64,000 nt of DNA. Origin: Nitrospirota bacterium (GTDB taxonomy: Bacteria > Nitrospirota > Nitrospiria > Nitrospirales > Nitrospiraceae). Where the stretch lies: assembly GCA_030684575.1 (NCBI GenBank), contig JAUXVD010000021.1, forward strand, positions 28,633-92,632, written 5' to 3'. Below are positions 1-9,915 of the stretch, piece after piece (position 1 is the stretch's first letter; each line of letters begins with the position of its first letter). A program made the position numbers and the translations under genes. Under the pieces are notes generated by a model. It was given only the letters and a program-made list of their open reading frames with translations, had not been told where the DNA came from and ran no database searches.

Positions 1-76
1 CTCATGATGGGCTCCTGGAAACCCGTGACTCACTCTTGTAGCAGGACTCTCTGGTACGGGCAAGGGGCGATGCCAA

Positions 77-2032
77 TTAGAAAAAGGCTTGGACGGAGAA
101 GACCAGGTCATTATCCCGGTCCCGGTGGTTATATTCCAGCCGCAACGCCCAGTTCTGCGAGAGCGTATAGCGCGACCCGGCATACCAGCGGATGTCGTCG
201 GACTTGTCTCCGAGTGCATACCGTAAATAGGAGCCAGACAGCATCAACTTCCAGCGATCCGTTACGTCGGTCAACATCCCGACCGTCCCGCCGCCTCCAA
301 TCCGATGCCGCTCTTCGTAGGCTCTGCTGTAGTTGGCTTCCGCTTCTGCAAAGGCGAAATAGACTTCCCGCTTCAGCAGATGGGTCTCTGCCGCAGCGCC
401 GATGCCTCCGTTGAATACGCCGTTGCTGCAGAGTTGGCAGCCGTTGTGCCGGATCGTCTGCATCCCCAGGTTCACCTTCCAGGAGGGCAGCTGAGAAAGT
501 GAATCCATCGGAGCCAGCGAAACAATATTGATCGGGCTAAACTTCTCGACGCGGGCCTGCGATTGGTGATGGTAGTGGCGTACCGATACCGACATGATTT
601 CTATTTGCGCATTGGGGGTGAACCCCGGCTCCGGATCCAACAGGTCTTGGTAGGCTGCACGGAGGGTCGCTTCTTCAAACGCACGATGGTTGCGCCATCC
701 GGCTCCCGTTGAGATTCGACTGGTTCCATGACCCAAATCAGGCCGTGTGACATAGGGCTCGACCGATACATCACGCGGCGTCACTTTCAATTCGCTTCTG
801 GCACGCAGGATCGTTCGATTCTTATCTCGAAATGGCGCACCCTCTTCTCCCCCGACCGCACTATGCTGCAGGAGATAGTCCGATGCCGTTTCCAATACGA
901 AGGCCTGTCGATCCGGCTGCAACAGGCGGAACCCCTCTGCCTGTAGCTCTGCGGGATTTCGGATCAGGCGATCGAACCAGGTTCGCTCTTCGATCGCCAT
1001 CGACGCGCGCTTGCGCCGCACCAACGTACTCCTGGATGGCCGGGATACCACTTCGTCGACCAGCCCGGACTCCCGCAGCAGCCGAACGGTATCGACCGGA
1101 ATCGTGTAGAGCGGAAACCGGTCGAGTAGATGGATCGAGGGCTCGGCTACTTCAATGAGAGAGAGGATGTGATAGGCGCAGTTTTCACCGAAGAAAAAGT
1201 AATCGAAATAGGCGTTCCCCAACTCCCACGCATGCATGAGGAGTCGCCTGATTTGCGGGGCCGTCAGATTGAGTCGGTACTCCCAAATATCCCGATTATC
1301 GATGTCGCGATATTCCTGCACCTTGAGATAGTACGGAATGGTCGAAAAATATCCAGGATACGCCCCGAAGACACCCTTGACCGCATATTCAATCCCCGCA
1401 TCGGGCGGCAATTGTGCCGCGTAGTTGATCGTATAGGCGAGGATGCGGGTCTGCGGCGTCTGCTCCTTTCCGTCCACGCGTAGAAATGTGTGGCCGAACA
1501 TGGAGGAGGGGTTATTCATGAACCCGGTCGGAAAGATGACGGTGATCGCAGCCGCATTGAAATCGTCGAACCAGCGCGTGAACCGTTCGCACGGCTGCTG
1601 GGGCAATCGGCGCCCGTCGAATTGAAGTCGCTCGTTGAGCCAATAATACCGAGCGATAAAGGCGCATTGCGCCGGCTGCTTTGAGCGCCCGACGAGTTCA
1701 TCTGAGAAAAATTTTGCCAGGGTCGCCGCCAACTCGGCCTGAGAATCGGTCTTGCCGTCCGGAGACAGGAAGAAGCCAGGATCGTCTTGCATGCTCTCGA
1801 TCCCTCCGAAGAGAGTCCGATGGTAATGCAGCAAGACCTGCCATTCACGCTCATCGGCGAGGCGCTCCACAACGGCACGATCAATGAGTTCGTTCAGATA
1901 GGAGACGTCGTCGGATTGAGCGGCCCAGCTTGAAACAGAACCGGGACCGAGGAGGACGACGAGGAAGAGGAAAAAGAAAAAGATATCCCGGAAAAGACCG
2001 TGGGGTTCCAGCACATGAGACCGGAACCCCAC
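77..2032 (-). CDS. DUF4105 (Lnb N-terminal type) exported protein
   Basis: An exported envelope protein of up to 651 residues. A hydrophobic phenylalanine/leucine-rich stretch near the N-terminus ends at SSWAAQ, which fits a signal peptide. The central part (about 150-330) has the DUF4105 pattern: FMNNPSSMFGHTFLR, then INYAA, GYFSTIPYY and FFFGENCAYHILSL, which supply the conserved His and Cys of this papain-like fold. The last 230 residues alternate in a beta-barrel-like way and end in AFF, so an outer-membrane C-terminal domain is plausible. The family is related to the N-terminal domain of lacto-N-biosidase and its substrate is unknown. The first possible start is a GTG that lies inside the terminator hairpin of the upstream gene and has no clear ribosome site, so the true start may be slightly further in. 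Confidence 0.75.
   Translation of the reverse strand: MGFRSHVLEPHGLFRDIFFFFLFLVVLLGPGSVSSWAAQSDDVSYLNELIDRAVVERLADEREWQVLLHYHRTLFGGIESMQDDPGFFLSPDGKTDSQAELAATLAKFFSDELVGRSKQPAQCAFIARYYWLNERLQFDGRRLPQQPCERFTRWFDDFNAAAITVIFPTGFMNNPSSMFGHTFLRVDGKEQTPQTRILAYTINYAAQLPPDAGIEYAVKGVFGAYPGYFSTIPYYLKVQEYRDIDNRDIWEYRLNLTAPQIRRLLMHAWELGNAYFDYFFFGENCAYHILSLIEVAEPSIHLLDRFPLYTIPVDTVRLLRESGLVDEVVSRPSRSTLVRRKRASMAIEERTWFDRLIRNPAELQAEGFRLLQPDRQAFVLETASDYLLQHSAVGGEEGAPFRDKNRTILRARSELKVTPRDVSVEPYVTRPDLGHGTSRISTGAGWRNHRAFEEATLRAAYQDLLDPEPGFTPNAQIEIMSVSVRHYHHQSQARVEKFSPINIVSLAPMDSLSQLPSWKVNLGMQTIRHNGCQLCSNGVFNGGIGAAAETHLLKREVYFAFAEAEANYSRAYEERHRIGGGGTVGMLTDVTDRWKLMLSGSYLRYALGDKSDDIRWYAGSRYTLSQNWALRLEYNHRDRDNDLVFSVQAFF
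2000..2032 (-). terminator. Hairpin terminator after the DUF3015 gene
   Basis: A perfect 10-bp stem (GTGGGGTTCC paired with GGAACCCCAC) with a 13-nt loop lies 10 bp past the stop of the DUF3015 gene in its direction of transcription. It is followed by a short T-rich run (GGTCTTTTC). It probably separates this gene from the DUF4105 gene. Confidence 0.65.
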
Positions 2033-2042
2033 GGAGACACCG

Positions 2043-2555
2043 TTACTGCTTCAGTGAAACTTTGGCCAGCATCGGATGCGTGGCCACCGCTTCGTTGAGC
2101 GCCTTCACCATCGCAACCGGGGAGGTTTCACCCGCGGTGACGAGCGACGCATACTTTTCCTGCGTCATGGCAAAAAACGCCGGTTGTTGATCGGCGGGAA
2201 TCCCCATGAGCGTCGCCAAGGACGCGATATGCTCGCCATGGCCCTGCGCCATATCCTGAGACAGGTTCTCGAAATTCAAGGCTGCAAAGGCATTGACCTT
2301 GTGCTCCGCCCAGAACTTACCATCGTTGGTGCAGCCGGATGTCCCGCTGGTGATCCCGAACGTCTGGTTGCCCATGAGCCCGTTCGTGGTCGCTTCCATG
2401 GTCTGGATACCGATGACCTTCTGGTGGGGATAATTCTGCCAGGCCAACTTGCCGAGACCACAGCCTGGTCCGGTGTCAGGATTGGCTGCCATCGCAAGTC
2501 CACCCTGCATCGCCAGAAACACTCCTACCATTCCGAGCATAATCACTTTTTTCAT
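2043..2555 (-). CDS. DUF3015 family periplasmic protein
   Basis: A 170-residue exported protein with a classic signal peptide (MKKVIMLGMVGVFLAM, cleavage near AMAA). The mature part has the DUF3015 hallmarks: GPGCGLGKLAWQ near its start, the Cys-containing TSGTSGC, and the NFENLSQDMAQGHGEHIASLATLMG segment split around residues 95-120. The ribosome site GAGGAGG sits just upstream of the ATG. The family occurs in the periplasm of many Gram-negatives and no reaction is known. It is followed by a good hairpin terminator and so is probably transcribed alone. Confidence 0.85.
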   Translation of the reverse strand: MKKVIMLGMVGVFLAMQGGLAMAANPDTGPGCGLGKLAWQNYPHQKVIGIQTMEATTNGLMGNQTFGITSGTSGCTNDGKFWAEHKVNAFAALNFENLSQDMAQGHGEHIASLATLMGIPADQQPAFFAMTQEKYASLVTAGETSPVAMVKALNEAVATHPMLAKVSLKQ

Positions 2556-2832
2556 AGGCCCTCCTCATAATAATGATGGTGGTGAGTCGCACGGCCACGA
2601 TATGACTCAATAACTTCGGCAATTATAGCCTAACTATTCGAGAGTGCCACAATTTTTTTCCTGCTCGCCGGTCCACGATCATCCCGAAGAACAGGACCGC
2701 CCCCATTCATTTGTCCTGTATCTCTCCGCTTCCTTTGATCCCGCTATTCCAATGATCGACCTTCTTCATCAGCCGGATCATAGAGACCGTGGGTATCGGC
2801 AATGACACCAAGTCGAATCGTGTTCTTCCGGC

Positions 2833-3975
2833 TCACGGAGCGACGACCGGCGGAGATCCGAGCGAGGCCTGGACCTGTTTCCAATTGAACGTAAAGGGCT
2901 CCGGAGATTTCTTCGGCAAGGCCGCTAACTCCGCCTTCAGTCGTTCGGCCCTGGCTGTGCTCATCGGATGCGTCGAGAGCCATCCCATCCGCCCCTCGTC
3001 TTTTTCCGAGAGCCGCTCGAAAAACTTGATCATGCCGGCGGGATCGATCTTGGCCCGCTGAAGCAGTTGCAAACCCGTCACGTCCGCTTCGGTCTCCTGC
3101 TCCCGGCCGAATTTAAGGGTGAGCAGTTCGACGCCGACTTGCTTCATCATCCCGACGAGGCCCTGTTGATCACCGAGCACAATCGCCACTACGGTCATCA
3201 GCCCAAGACTCTTGACGACCCGCTCAAGCCCATGGCGCTGCAACACATGGTTGAGCTCATGGCTCATGACGCCCGCCACTTCTTCACCGCTGTCCGCTTT
3301 TTTCATGAGCCCGGTGAACACCACCACATGCCCGCCTGGCAGCGCGAAGGCATTGACGACGTCGCTCTTCACGACGGTCACTTCAAACGTATAGGGATTG
3401 TTGGCGATCTGTTCGGTCAGCCGCTGTGTCATCTCTCCCAGCGCAGTGACTGCCGGACCTTCCGTCATCACCTCTTGATGGGCAAGAAAGTCCCGATAGG
3501 CCGATTCCCCCAGCTTTTGCTCCCACTCCACCGGAATCCGGCTCACGGCGACCTCGACCAACAGATCGGCTCCGAACCAGAGGCCCAGTACCAGGGAGAG
3601 AATCGAACCGCCGACGGCAGCCCACAGGACACGATGGCGATGCCGCACCTGCCGCACCCGCTCGGCCGCCTGTTCAAACGGAGCGCTCAAATGATCCGGC
3701 GCGGCTTGGCGGAAGGCGCGTATCACGTCGTGGTTTTTGAGATAGAGCCTCCGCTCCCCCTGTGCGTGAGCCCACTTCACCACGAGATGGTCATAGTCGA
3801 GCCCGCCTGCCGAGACAGTGAGTGCAGAAAACGGGATCACCTCTCGCGCACCCTCGGTCCCCTCAGACTCGATGATGATCGTGAGACCCTCCCCATCGAC
3901 CTGGACGACGCAAGGAGCACCGCTGGCGGGAAACTCGTTACCGAAACAAAGGGCGTTGGGAAGAAATTGAGTCAT
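2833..3975 (-). CDS. M48 family membrane metalloprotease
   Basis: A 380-residue zinc peptidase. An N-terminal domain of about 115 residues precedes one membrane segment (VLWAAVGGSILSLVLGLWF, about 118-137). The peptidase domain follows, with HELNH at 239-243 as the HExxH zinc site and ETEAD near 300 supplying the third ligand. PGGHVVVFTGLM, just before the zinc site, is typical of BepA/LoiP-like M48 proteins. Members of this group degrade misfolded envelope proteins. The N-terminal domain is not one I recognise from BepA or HtpX. A palindromic repeat lies directly upstream of the start. Confidence 0.85.
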   Translation of the reverse strand: MTQFLPNALCFGNEFPASGAPCVVQVDGEGLTIIIESEGTEGAREVIPFSALTVSAGGLDYDHLVVKWAHAQGERRLYLKNHDVIRAFRQAAPDHLSAPFEQAAERVRQVRHRHRVLWAAVGGSILSLVLGLWFGADLLVEVAVSRIPVEWEQKLGESAYRDFLAHQEVMTEGPAVTALGEMTQRLTEQIANNPYTFEVTVVKSDVVNAFALPGGHVVVFTGLMKKADSGEEVAGVMSHELNHVLQRHGLERVVKSLGLMTVVAIVLGDQQGLVGMMKQVGVELLTLKFGREQETEADVTGLQLLQRAKIDPAGMIKFFERLSEKDEGRMGWLSTHPMSTARAERLKAELAALPKKSPEPFTFNWKQVQASLGSPPVVAP

Positions 3976-4019
3976 GGGGTGATTGACGATTGATTCATTA
4001 AAGATGGAGTGCCTTCGTG

Positions 4020-4141
4020 CGGATGCTCAAAACGGCGACCAACAAGGCCGCAGGCGAGAGACAACCGGAGGCGTACCCTTCGGGGTACGTTGAGGATTGT
4101 TTCGAGCCGAGAACGACGTTGGCCGGCGTTTTGAGCATCCG
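4020..4141. repeat. Long palindromic intergenic repeat, copy 1
   Basis: The outer arms, 24 nt each (4020-4043 and 4118-4141), are inverted repeats with two mismatches and share the ends CGGATGCTCAAAAC / GTTTTGAGCATCCG. Inside is a second hairpin, CGTACCC-TTCG-GGGTACG (4072-4089), a 7-bp stem with a UUCG tetraloop. The repeat begins one base after the TAG stop of the AIM24-family gene. A diverged copy lies at 61072-61205. I recall this type of element as common in Nitrospira intergenic regions; it has no coding capacity. Confidence 0.75.
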
Positions 4142-4825
4142 CTACTCGGAGACGGGGATGAATTGCCTGATCCACGCTCCGAAACTGCCTGGATTCCGGC
4201 TTTGAATGTACACAAGTCCGGGCCCTCGGAACCGGCACACAAATCCCTCGCCAGAGGTGAAGCTGGCGACCCATCCAGACGTGGCCTTTTCGATGTTGTA
4301 AGTCGTGGTGGCAGACCAGGCCACCAAGTGGCTGTTGTCCACGATGTATTCCTGATCTGGCTTCAACTCGATCTTGTGAATCGCCCCAAAGCTGTTCAGG
4401 ACCAGCGTCCCTTTCCCGCTGATTTTCAAGATGAAGAAGCCTTCTCCGCCCAATAAACCACGGCTCAGGCTCTGCATTTTGCTTTCGATCACGATCGCGT
4501 CGGCGCCTGCAAGGAAACCGTCTTTCTGCACCATGTATTCGTTCACGCCATCGAGTTCCAAGATGACGATTTCACCTGGGACGGTCGGCGCCAGCAAGGC
4601 TTCACCGGGACCACGGCTGGCACGCAGCGTTTGGAAGAAAAACTTCTCTCCCGTCAGGAACTTTCGCGACAGGGCTCCAAGAAACCCACCTTCCATTTTG
4701 CTTTCGATGTCGATGGTCGGCGAACAGGCCACCATCGCACCAGACTCGGCCTTGATCGACTCGCCCGCTGCCAAATCCACCCGCACCATCGGAAATGCCC
4801 CTGGATATAAGATCTCGCTCTTCAT
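4142..4825 (-). CDS. AIM24 / TIGR00266 family protein
   Basis: A 227-residue protein of the AIM24 (TIGR00266) family, built of repeated beta-strand units with a double-psi-like pattern. Diagnostic segments are AGESIKAESGAMVACSPTI, GEGFFILKISGKGTLVLNSFG and VDNSHLVAW. The start used here is MKSEILYPG, because it follows the ribosome site GGAGAG and matches the family start; an upstream in-frame ATG at 4912 would add 29 unrelated residues. Bacterial members have no established function; the yeast homologue acts at the mitochondrial inner membrane. The stop codon abuts a palindromic repeat. Confidence 0.85.
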   Translation of the reverse strand: MKSEILYPGAFPMVRVDLAAGESIKAESGAMVACSPTIDIESKMEGGFLGALSRKFLTGEKFFFQTLRASRGPGEALLAPTVPGEIVILELDGVNEYMVQKDGFLAGADAIVIESKMQSLSRGLLGGEGFFILKISGKGTLVLNSFGAIHKIELKPDQEYIVDNSHLVAWSATTTYNIEKATSGWVASFTSGEGFVCRFRGPGLVYIQSRNPGSFGAWIRQFIPVSE

Positions 4826-4972
4826 CTTTGTCTCTCCATCACATGTGAGTCTTTCGAACTGTTGTCCGTTCGTTGCGTCGACGATTCTCTGGAATACCAC
4901 CGGCAGTGTCAAGCAGCCAGCGCGAGCAAATGGATCAACGCTTGTTGATCACGGAGGGGAGAGAGACATGGA

Positions 4973-7900
4973 TTACTTGGGTCGAGAGGGAGACATGGAG
5001 CGGCTGCTCTCAATCGCAACCGTTTGAATCGTGGGAATGGTAGCCGCAACATCGAGACGGAGATCGCCATCTTGATCCTTGCCGTCTTGCCCGACACTAT
5101 ACATCACGCCCCTCTGCTGGTTGACCAGCATGGGAAGACCCGTGAAGGGGTCGTAGTAGGCTTGCCCCGCCTTTGCAAGACGCGTGAGGACATTCCCCTC
5201 TTGCGGCCCTCGTCTAATCCAGACTTGCAGGCCCGCCAAACGAAGTCGAGCATCGGTCTCCACAATTCGTCCGACGTAGGGATCCCATGAGGGAAGCGGC
5301 TCGATACCGACGATGTGCTCGACCGGATTGGCCACATAATCCAACGCGCTGACCGCGGGAGTCCGGATGAAGCTGGATGGTTTCGGCAAGTTGGTGTAGC
5401 GCCCTTCGGCCACGGCTTTGCTCGCCGCCTCGTAATAGTCCGCATAGGCGTTGGCCCGACGCTGCACGGGGAGGGGCATCGCCGCTGCGAGGGAAACGTA
5501 CAGCGGACGCTCATCGGTCTTGTCGTTCTTCAGGCTGCTCGGCACCGTCTTCGTGGCCCACACGAAATGGCTCTGCATCGGCCACCGGAGGGATAGTTCT
5601 ACCTGATCGAGGGGGCGAACGATCTTGCCAAGCCGACCGATGGCTGCCGCATCGAGGTCCTGACGGGTCAAGAGTCCGGACGCAATGGCCACATCGTCCT
5701 GGACTGCCGTCGCGGCCAACATCTTGACCATCAACGTCTTCGACTGTCCCAGCGCGACGCGCCAGGACCCCATATCGCTTTCAAGTCGTCCAAGCCCGGT
5801 GTTGAGATCCTGCGCAAACCCTTCTGCCAGATACAGCCGATGGGCCAGCAGAACTTGTGCACAGTTTGGACTCACGATGTGTCCGTACCCTACATCTTCA
5901 AACGGCATCGACAACCATTGTTGATACCGCGTGAGGCCGACCGCTTCTTGAGCCACCCATGATCGTACGGCTGCAGCCTGCGGCTTCATCTGCGCCACGG
6001 GGTCGGTACCGCTGAACCACCCTCTCAACACATTGGCAGAGGCCCCGGTGGTCGTCCTCCCTGCCCCTTCATCACCGGCCATACAGGCCTGTGCCGCCTG
6101 GAGTTCCCGTCCCTCGGCCTTCCTCTCATAACCAGCTTGGAGTGGGTCCCGTTCCGAAGACGAGCCGAAACCAAGCAGCATAAAGTACCCGTTCTTTCGT
6201 GGGTCTATATGCGCCTGAGGGGAGCTAGCCGTCAGGTTGCGATAGGCCGGGGTCGGGGGCTCTTCCATGACGAGCCAGGCCACTCCCACCCCTCCGATCC
6301 CGATCGCGACCAGGGCCGCACAGGCAAGCGCCAACACCAAGCAAAGCATGACCATCGATTGCGTCGTCGAAAAACAGGACCCGATCATCGATGAGAGGCC
6401 ACTGCGGATCCGAGCCACCCTCGTCGCAAACAATGGGAAAGGTCGTGACTGCGCCGTGCGATACTGCGTGGGAGCCTGGGGTCTCTGCCCCGTCGAGTCA
6501 AACAGGACATCCACCGCCGACGCAGCGACCGAGAATGCAGGTTCCGGCTTGGACGGGACAGATTCGATGCCGGAATCCTGCCACGTTGCCGGAGAGGAGG
6601 GACTAGGAGTCACAAATGTAATCGACTCACTCGCCCGCATCCATTCCGGTCTCGTATCCACTTCATGAACCACTGGCTCTACGACGGGAGCCACTGCTTC
6701 AACTGCAGGAGGAAGCGCCTCAGAGGGAGCCGACTCCCAATCGGCTCGCGGCATGACAACCGGCTCATATTCCTCTACCACCGGCACGGGAGCTGGGGGA
6801 ACGCCTGTCGCTTCCCCTTTTTCCTTGTCCCAGTTTCGTTTTTTATCAGTCGGACGATGTGTTTGCACCTCGACTTCGCCAGTGCTCCAATGTGAGGGGG
6901 TCTCTATCGGAGCCAATAGCACCGCTGACTCCGCACTGGTTGTTTCAGAGAGCGGAGGAGCCTCGGCAGTCTGGACTGCTGTACTGGTTACTTCATCGTT
7001 GACTGCTGAAAAAGCCTCCGGTGCGGGTAGTGCTTCCGGAATCACCACTGAAGATGAAGTCTCCGGAGCGGCGGCGTCTTGAAATGACGCCACAGGCTGA
7101 GGATCCATGGAAAATGGGGACGATAGGGGCTCAGCCTCGCGAGCGAGTTCGATGGGCTCCGACATCGTCTGCACTGGAAGGTCCACCTCAAGAACATGTG
7201 CAATCTCGACCGAAAGAGTCGATGCCTCTTCCTGACGCAAGGGCTCTTCCGATAGAAACGCCGCGACGGATTCAGAAGGGTCTGGCTCTCTGATTACAGC
7301 TGTTTTTGAGATCGAGTCACGCTCTGCATTCAAGCCTGAAGCCTGAACCGATGGCACTGGACCTGGTTCCGTGAAAGAGAATGGCGGTGCTGGTGCTGCG
7401 GTGCTGACGGGGTCGGCGAGCGCTGGCTCTGGCGCTAATTCAGGCTGACCTGATTCCAACTCCCTCGCATCCTGTGGGATCATATCCGGCCTGGAGAATG
7501 AGCCAGGCGAGCTCGGCGCCGAAGTTCCCACGCCAAACTTCCATGCGCCATCAAACACGGAGTTCCATGAAAACGGAACAGATGCAGGAGAATCTGCGAC
7601 AGAAGGGGTCGGGGCTTCAGGCTCTGAAACCACCGCATCGCTCAATGCACTCGGCAGCGTCGGCTCCGGCACAAACACCGGACTCGCCGGCAGCACTTCC
7701 TCCAATACTGGCTGCGACAGGAAGGAGAACGGCGGCACGTCAGGCTCTGCGACCACCGCGGGGCTTGCCGGCGAATCCACCGCATCGCTCAATACACTCG
7801 GCACCGCCGGCTCTGGCGTAAACTCAGAACTCGGCGGCAGCGCTGCCTCCGATTCTGGCTGAGCCATGAAGGAGAATGGCGGCACGTCAGGCTCCGCGAC

Positions 7901-9412
7901 CACTGCAGGGCTTGCCGGCGAATCCACCGCATCGATCAACGCACTCGGCACCGTCAGCTCCGGCGTAAACTCAAAACTCACCGGCGTCGGCACCTCCGAT
8001 TCTGTCTGAGCTATGAAGGAGAGCGGCGGCACGTCAGGCTCTGCGACCACCGCGGGGCTCATCGCCGAATCCACCCCGGACGACTGACTCGGCTCTGGCA
8101 ATTCCTGGGAAAGAGTCAGGCTGGCCGCCTGATCGGATGCAGGTCCAGACTGTGCCATGCTGGGCGAAGCAGGAAACGATTCGGCCCCAAAGAGTGGGGC
8201 CTCATCCGATTGAGCGGGAGGAGCTATCGACGGCGCCGCATCTTCAATTCTGATATTGGAATGCTCGATCTGTTCCCAAGGCATGGGAGCGGACAACTGC
8301 GGCGATTCGACGGGAGAGGGAATGGATATCCCGACCTCCGTTGCACGCTCCTCTAATATGTCCGGAATAGGCCCTTCTCCCACAACAGAGGGGGGCAATT
8401 CGAACATTGGCTGCCCAATCCCAATATCTCGATGTTCGAAAGACGAAAGCGACGGCTCGGCCGATACCATCGGAGGGGCAGACGGAACTTCCCCGGAACT
8501 CGGCAAGCACGACATCTCTGGCAAATGATCCTGTCCGGGAGCATCGGCTGACAGGATTAGCTCCGTCGACTCGGACAGTGGAACCAGCAATTCCTGAGGG
8601 ATCGAAGAGACAGGTACCGAGTCGATCAAGACCTCCGGAACCTCGCTCGATTCAATGACGGGACTCGATGTCGCAGGTAGCGGAACATCTTGATGGCTCG
8701 GAGCACGATCGCCCGGCTCCCATGACATCACACCAGAAGAACTCGCCTCTTCAGTGGGAGCAAGGATTACATCCTGAGGCGGGACAGTATCGACTTCTGC
8801 TAACGTCGCTGCTTCAGCGACGACCGGAGCTGACCCTAAATAATCACCGGTTTGTATGTCGAAGAGCGAGGCGAACTGAAACGCCACAGAGCTGGCCGGT
8901 GCAAGCGTTCTCACCTTGGCATAGAGCTGAGACGGCTTCTTGGGATTGTCAGAGTCGGGACTCTCGATGAGAATATCGATGGCCTTGCCCAATTCGGCCA
9001 CTGCGGCCATGGCATCACCCTTCTCCTCATACACATGCGCCAACTGTTCGAGAAATGGCACGCACCGAGGGCCAGCCGCTAAGTATTCACGCAAGAGGGA
9101 TTCGGCTAACCAAAAGTCTTGCCTGCCGATCGCTTCATTGGCAAGAGATTCAAATGCCTGCCGAGCCGTAACGAGGCTGCCGAGTCGCAAATGCAGCGTG
9201 GCAAAGAGCCGGCGAGCTTCCGTATTATGAGGATCAAGAGTGAGCAGCTCTTTCAACGCAGCTGACGTCCGGCCGTATTTGCCGGCATTCATGTGCGTGA
9301 TGGCTTCTTCGAGCAGTGCGCTCTTCTTGCTGTAGCCGACAAGACCCCGCTTCGGTGCCCGGGATGGAGCCTTTTTGTCCGTTTTTTGAGGGGGAGTTTT
9401 ATCCGTCCGCAC
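4973..9412 (-). CDS. Large TPR / Pro-Ser-Glu-rich single-pass membrane protein
   Basis: A 1479-residue protein starting at GTG. Residues about 30-150 are tetratricopeptide-like (MNAGKYGRTSAALKELLTLD and following helices). Residues about 200-1000 are a low-complexity Pro/Ser/Glu/Ala linker that includes a 49-residue tandem repeat. One membrane segment follows (about 1017-1045, CLVLALACAALVAIGIGGVG). The C-terminal 430 residues are a folded extracytoplasmic domain ending in YYDPFTGLPMLVN and YSVGQDGKDQDGD. The TPR domain would be cytoplasmic and the end periplasmic. It is divergent from a secretin gene, which suggests a role in a secretion or pilus machine, but I do not recognise a named family. 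Confidence 0.7.
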   Translation of the reverse strand: MRTDKTPPQKTDKKAPSRAPKRGLVGYSKKSALLEEAITHMNAGKYGRTSAALKELLTLDPHNTEARRLFATLHLRLGSLVTARQAFESLANEAIGRQDFWLAESLLREYLAAGPRCVPFLEQLAHVYEEKGDAMAAVAELGKAIDILIESPDSDNPKKPSQLYAKVRTLAPASSVAFQFASLFDIQTGDYLGSAPVVAEAATLAEVDTVPPQDVILAPTEEASSSGVMSWEPGDRAPSHQDVPLPATSSPVIESSEVPEVLIDSVPVSSIPQELLVPLSESTELILSADAPGQDHLPEMSCLPSSGEVPSAPPMVSAEPSLSSFEHRDIGIGQPMFELPPSVVGEGPIPDILEERATEVGISIPSPVESPQLSAPMPWEQIEHSNIRIEDAAPSIAPPAQSDEAPLFGAESFPASPSMAQSGPASDQAASLTLSQELPEPSQSSGVDSAMSPAVVAEPDVPPLSFIAQTESEVPTPVSFEFTPELTVPSALIDAVDSPASPAVVAEPDVPPFSFMAQPESEAALPPSSEFTPEPAVPSVLSDAVDSPASPAVVAEPDVPPFSFLSQPVLEEVLPASPVFVPEPTLPSALSDAVVSEPEAPTPSVADSPASVPFSWNSVFDGAWKFGVGTSAPSSPGSFSRPDMIPQDARELESGQPELAPEPALADPVSTAAPAPPFSFTEPGPVPSVQASGLNAERDSISKTAVIREPDPSESVAAFLSEEPLRQEEASTLSVEIAHVLEVDLPVQTMSEPIELAREAEPLSSPFSMDPQPVASFQDAAAPETSSSVVIPEALPAPEAFSAVNDEVTSTAVQTAEAPPLSETTSAESAVLLAPIETPSHWSTGEVEVQTHRPTDKKRNWDKEKGEATGVPPAPVPVVEEYEPVVMPRADWESAPSEALPPAVEAVAPVVEPVVHEVDTRPEWMRASESITFVTPSPSSPATWQDSGIESVPSKPEPAFSVAASAVDVLFDSTGQRPQAPTQYRTAQSRPFPLFATRVARIRSGLSSMIGSCFSTTQSMVMLCLVLALACAALVAIGIGGVGVAWLVMEEPPTPAYRNLTASSPQAHIDPRKNGYFMLLGFGSSSERDPLQAGYERKAEGRELQAAQACMAGDEGAGRTTTGASANVLRGWFSGTDPVAQMKPQAAAVRSWVAQEAVGLTRYQQWLSMPFEDVGYGHIVSPNCAQVLLAHRLYLAEGFAQDLNTGLGRLESDMGSWRVALGQSKTLMVKMLAATAVQDDVAIASGLLTRQDLDAAAIGRLGKIVRPLDQVELSLRWPMQSHFVWATKTVPSSLKNDKTDERPLYVSLAAAMPLPVQRRANAYADYYEAASKAVAEGRYTNLPKPSSFIRTPAVSALDYVANPVEHIVGIEPLPSWDPYVGRIVETDARLRLAGLQVWIRRGPQEGNVLTRLAKAGQAYYDPFTGLPMLVNQQRGVMYSVGQDGKDQDGDLRLDVAATIPTIQTVAIESSRSMSPSRPK
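7636..8079 (-). repeat. 147-bp in-frame tandem repeat inside the TPR/Pro-rich gene
   Basis: The 12-mer GGCGGCACGTCA recurs at 7731, 7878 and 8025, an exact 147-bp period, with high identity between units. It encodes about three copies of a 49-residue unit containing SPAVVAEPDVPPFSF and AVDSPA. The unit length is a multiple of three, so copy-number change would lengthen the linker without a frameshift. Confidence 0.85.
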
Positions 9413-9915
9413 GCTTCAACCTTAGCAGATCATTAAAAGGTGCAACATGGCTCCCCAAGCCACTTTGCCAAAAATTCACATCCGTGTGGAGGCTCACGCT
9501 CGTCGAGGGGCAAACCAAGCAGAGAACTGCAATCCCAATGCCATTACAGCTTTCACATATAATTTGAGCACCCCTATCTTATTGAGGAGTTAGTCGATAC
9601 CGTTATTCCCCCCTTGTCCCGTCTGGTCGTCAAAAATGAACAAGGCTGTCAGAAATCAGCAACAGGTACTGTGCCACGGCGTAGCTCCGCCGCTCAGCTC
9701 AATGTTCAGACGGAGACAAACGAGACACAATGAATGATCGGTAGCCTAACAAATAAAGAAGTTCGAGGCATTGCTCGAGCACGAAGGCATCGCTGTAGTT
9801 TGGTTGTGTCGATGGCAAGCTTATGGTACGGTCGTTCATTCCCATCTTCATGATCGATGTGATCCGGGGGATTACCGACCCCACCGCATACGCATACATT
9901 CATTGTTTGTAAATC
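9413..9915. other. Divergent intergenic region
   Basis: This 503-bp gap separates the divergent TPR/Pro-rich gene and the secretin gene. It must hold both promoters. I see no sigma-54 element, RNA gene or convincing ORF in it. Confidence 0.4.

Noticed and set aside
7636..8079. Possible CRISPR array
   Set aside because: The 147-bp periodic repeat has no short repeat/spacer pattern, is in frame and encodes protein. No other array-like spacing was seen in the window.
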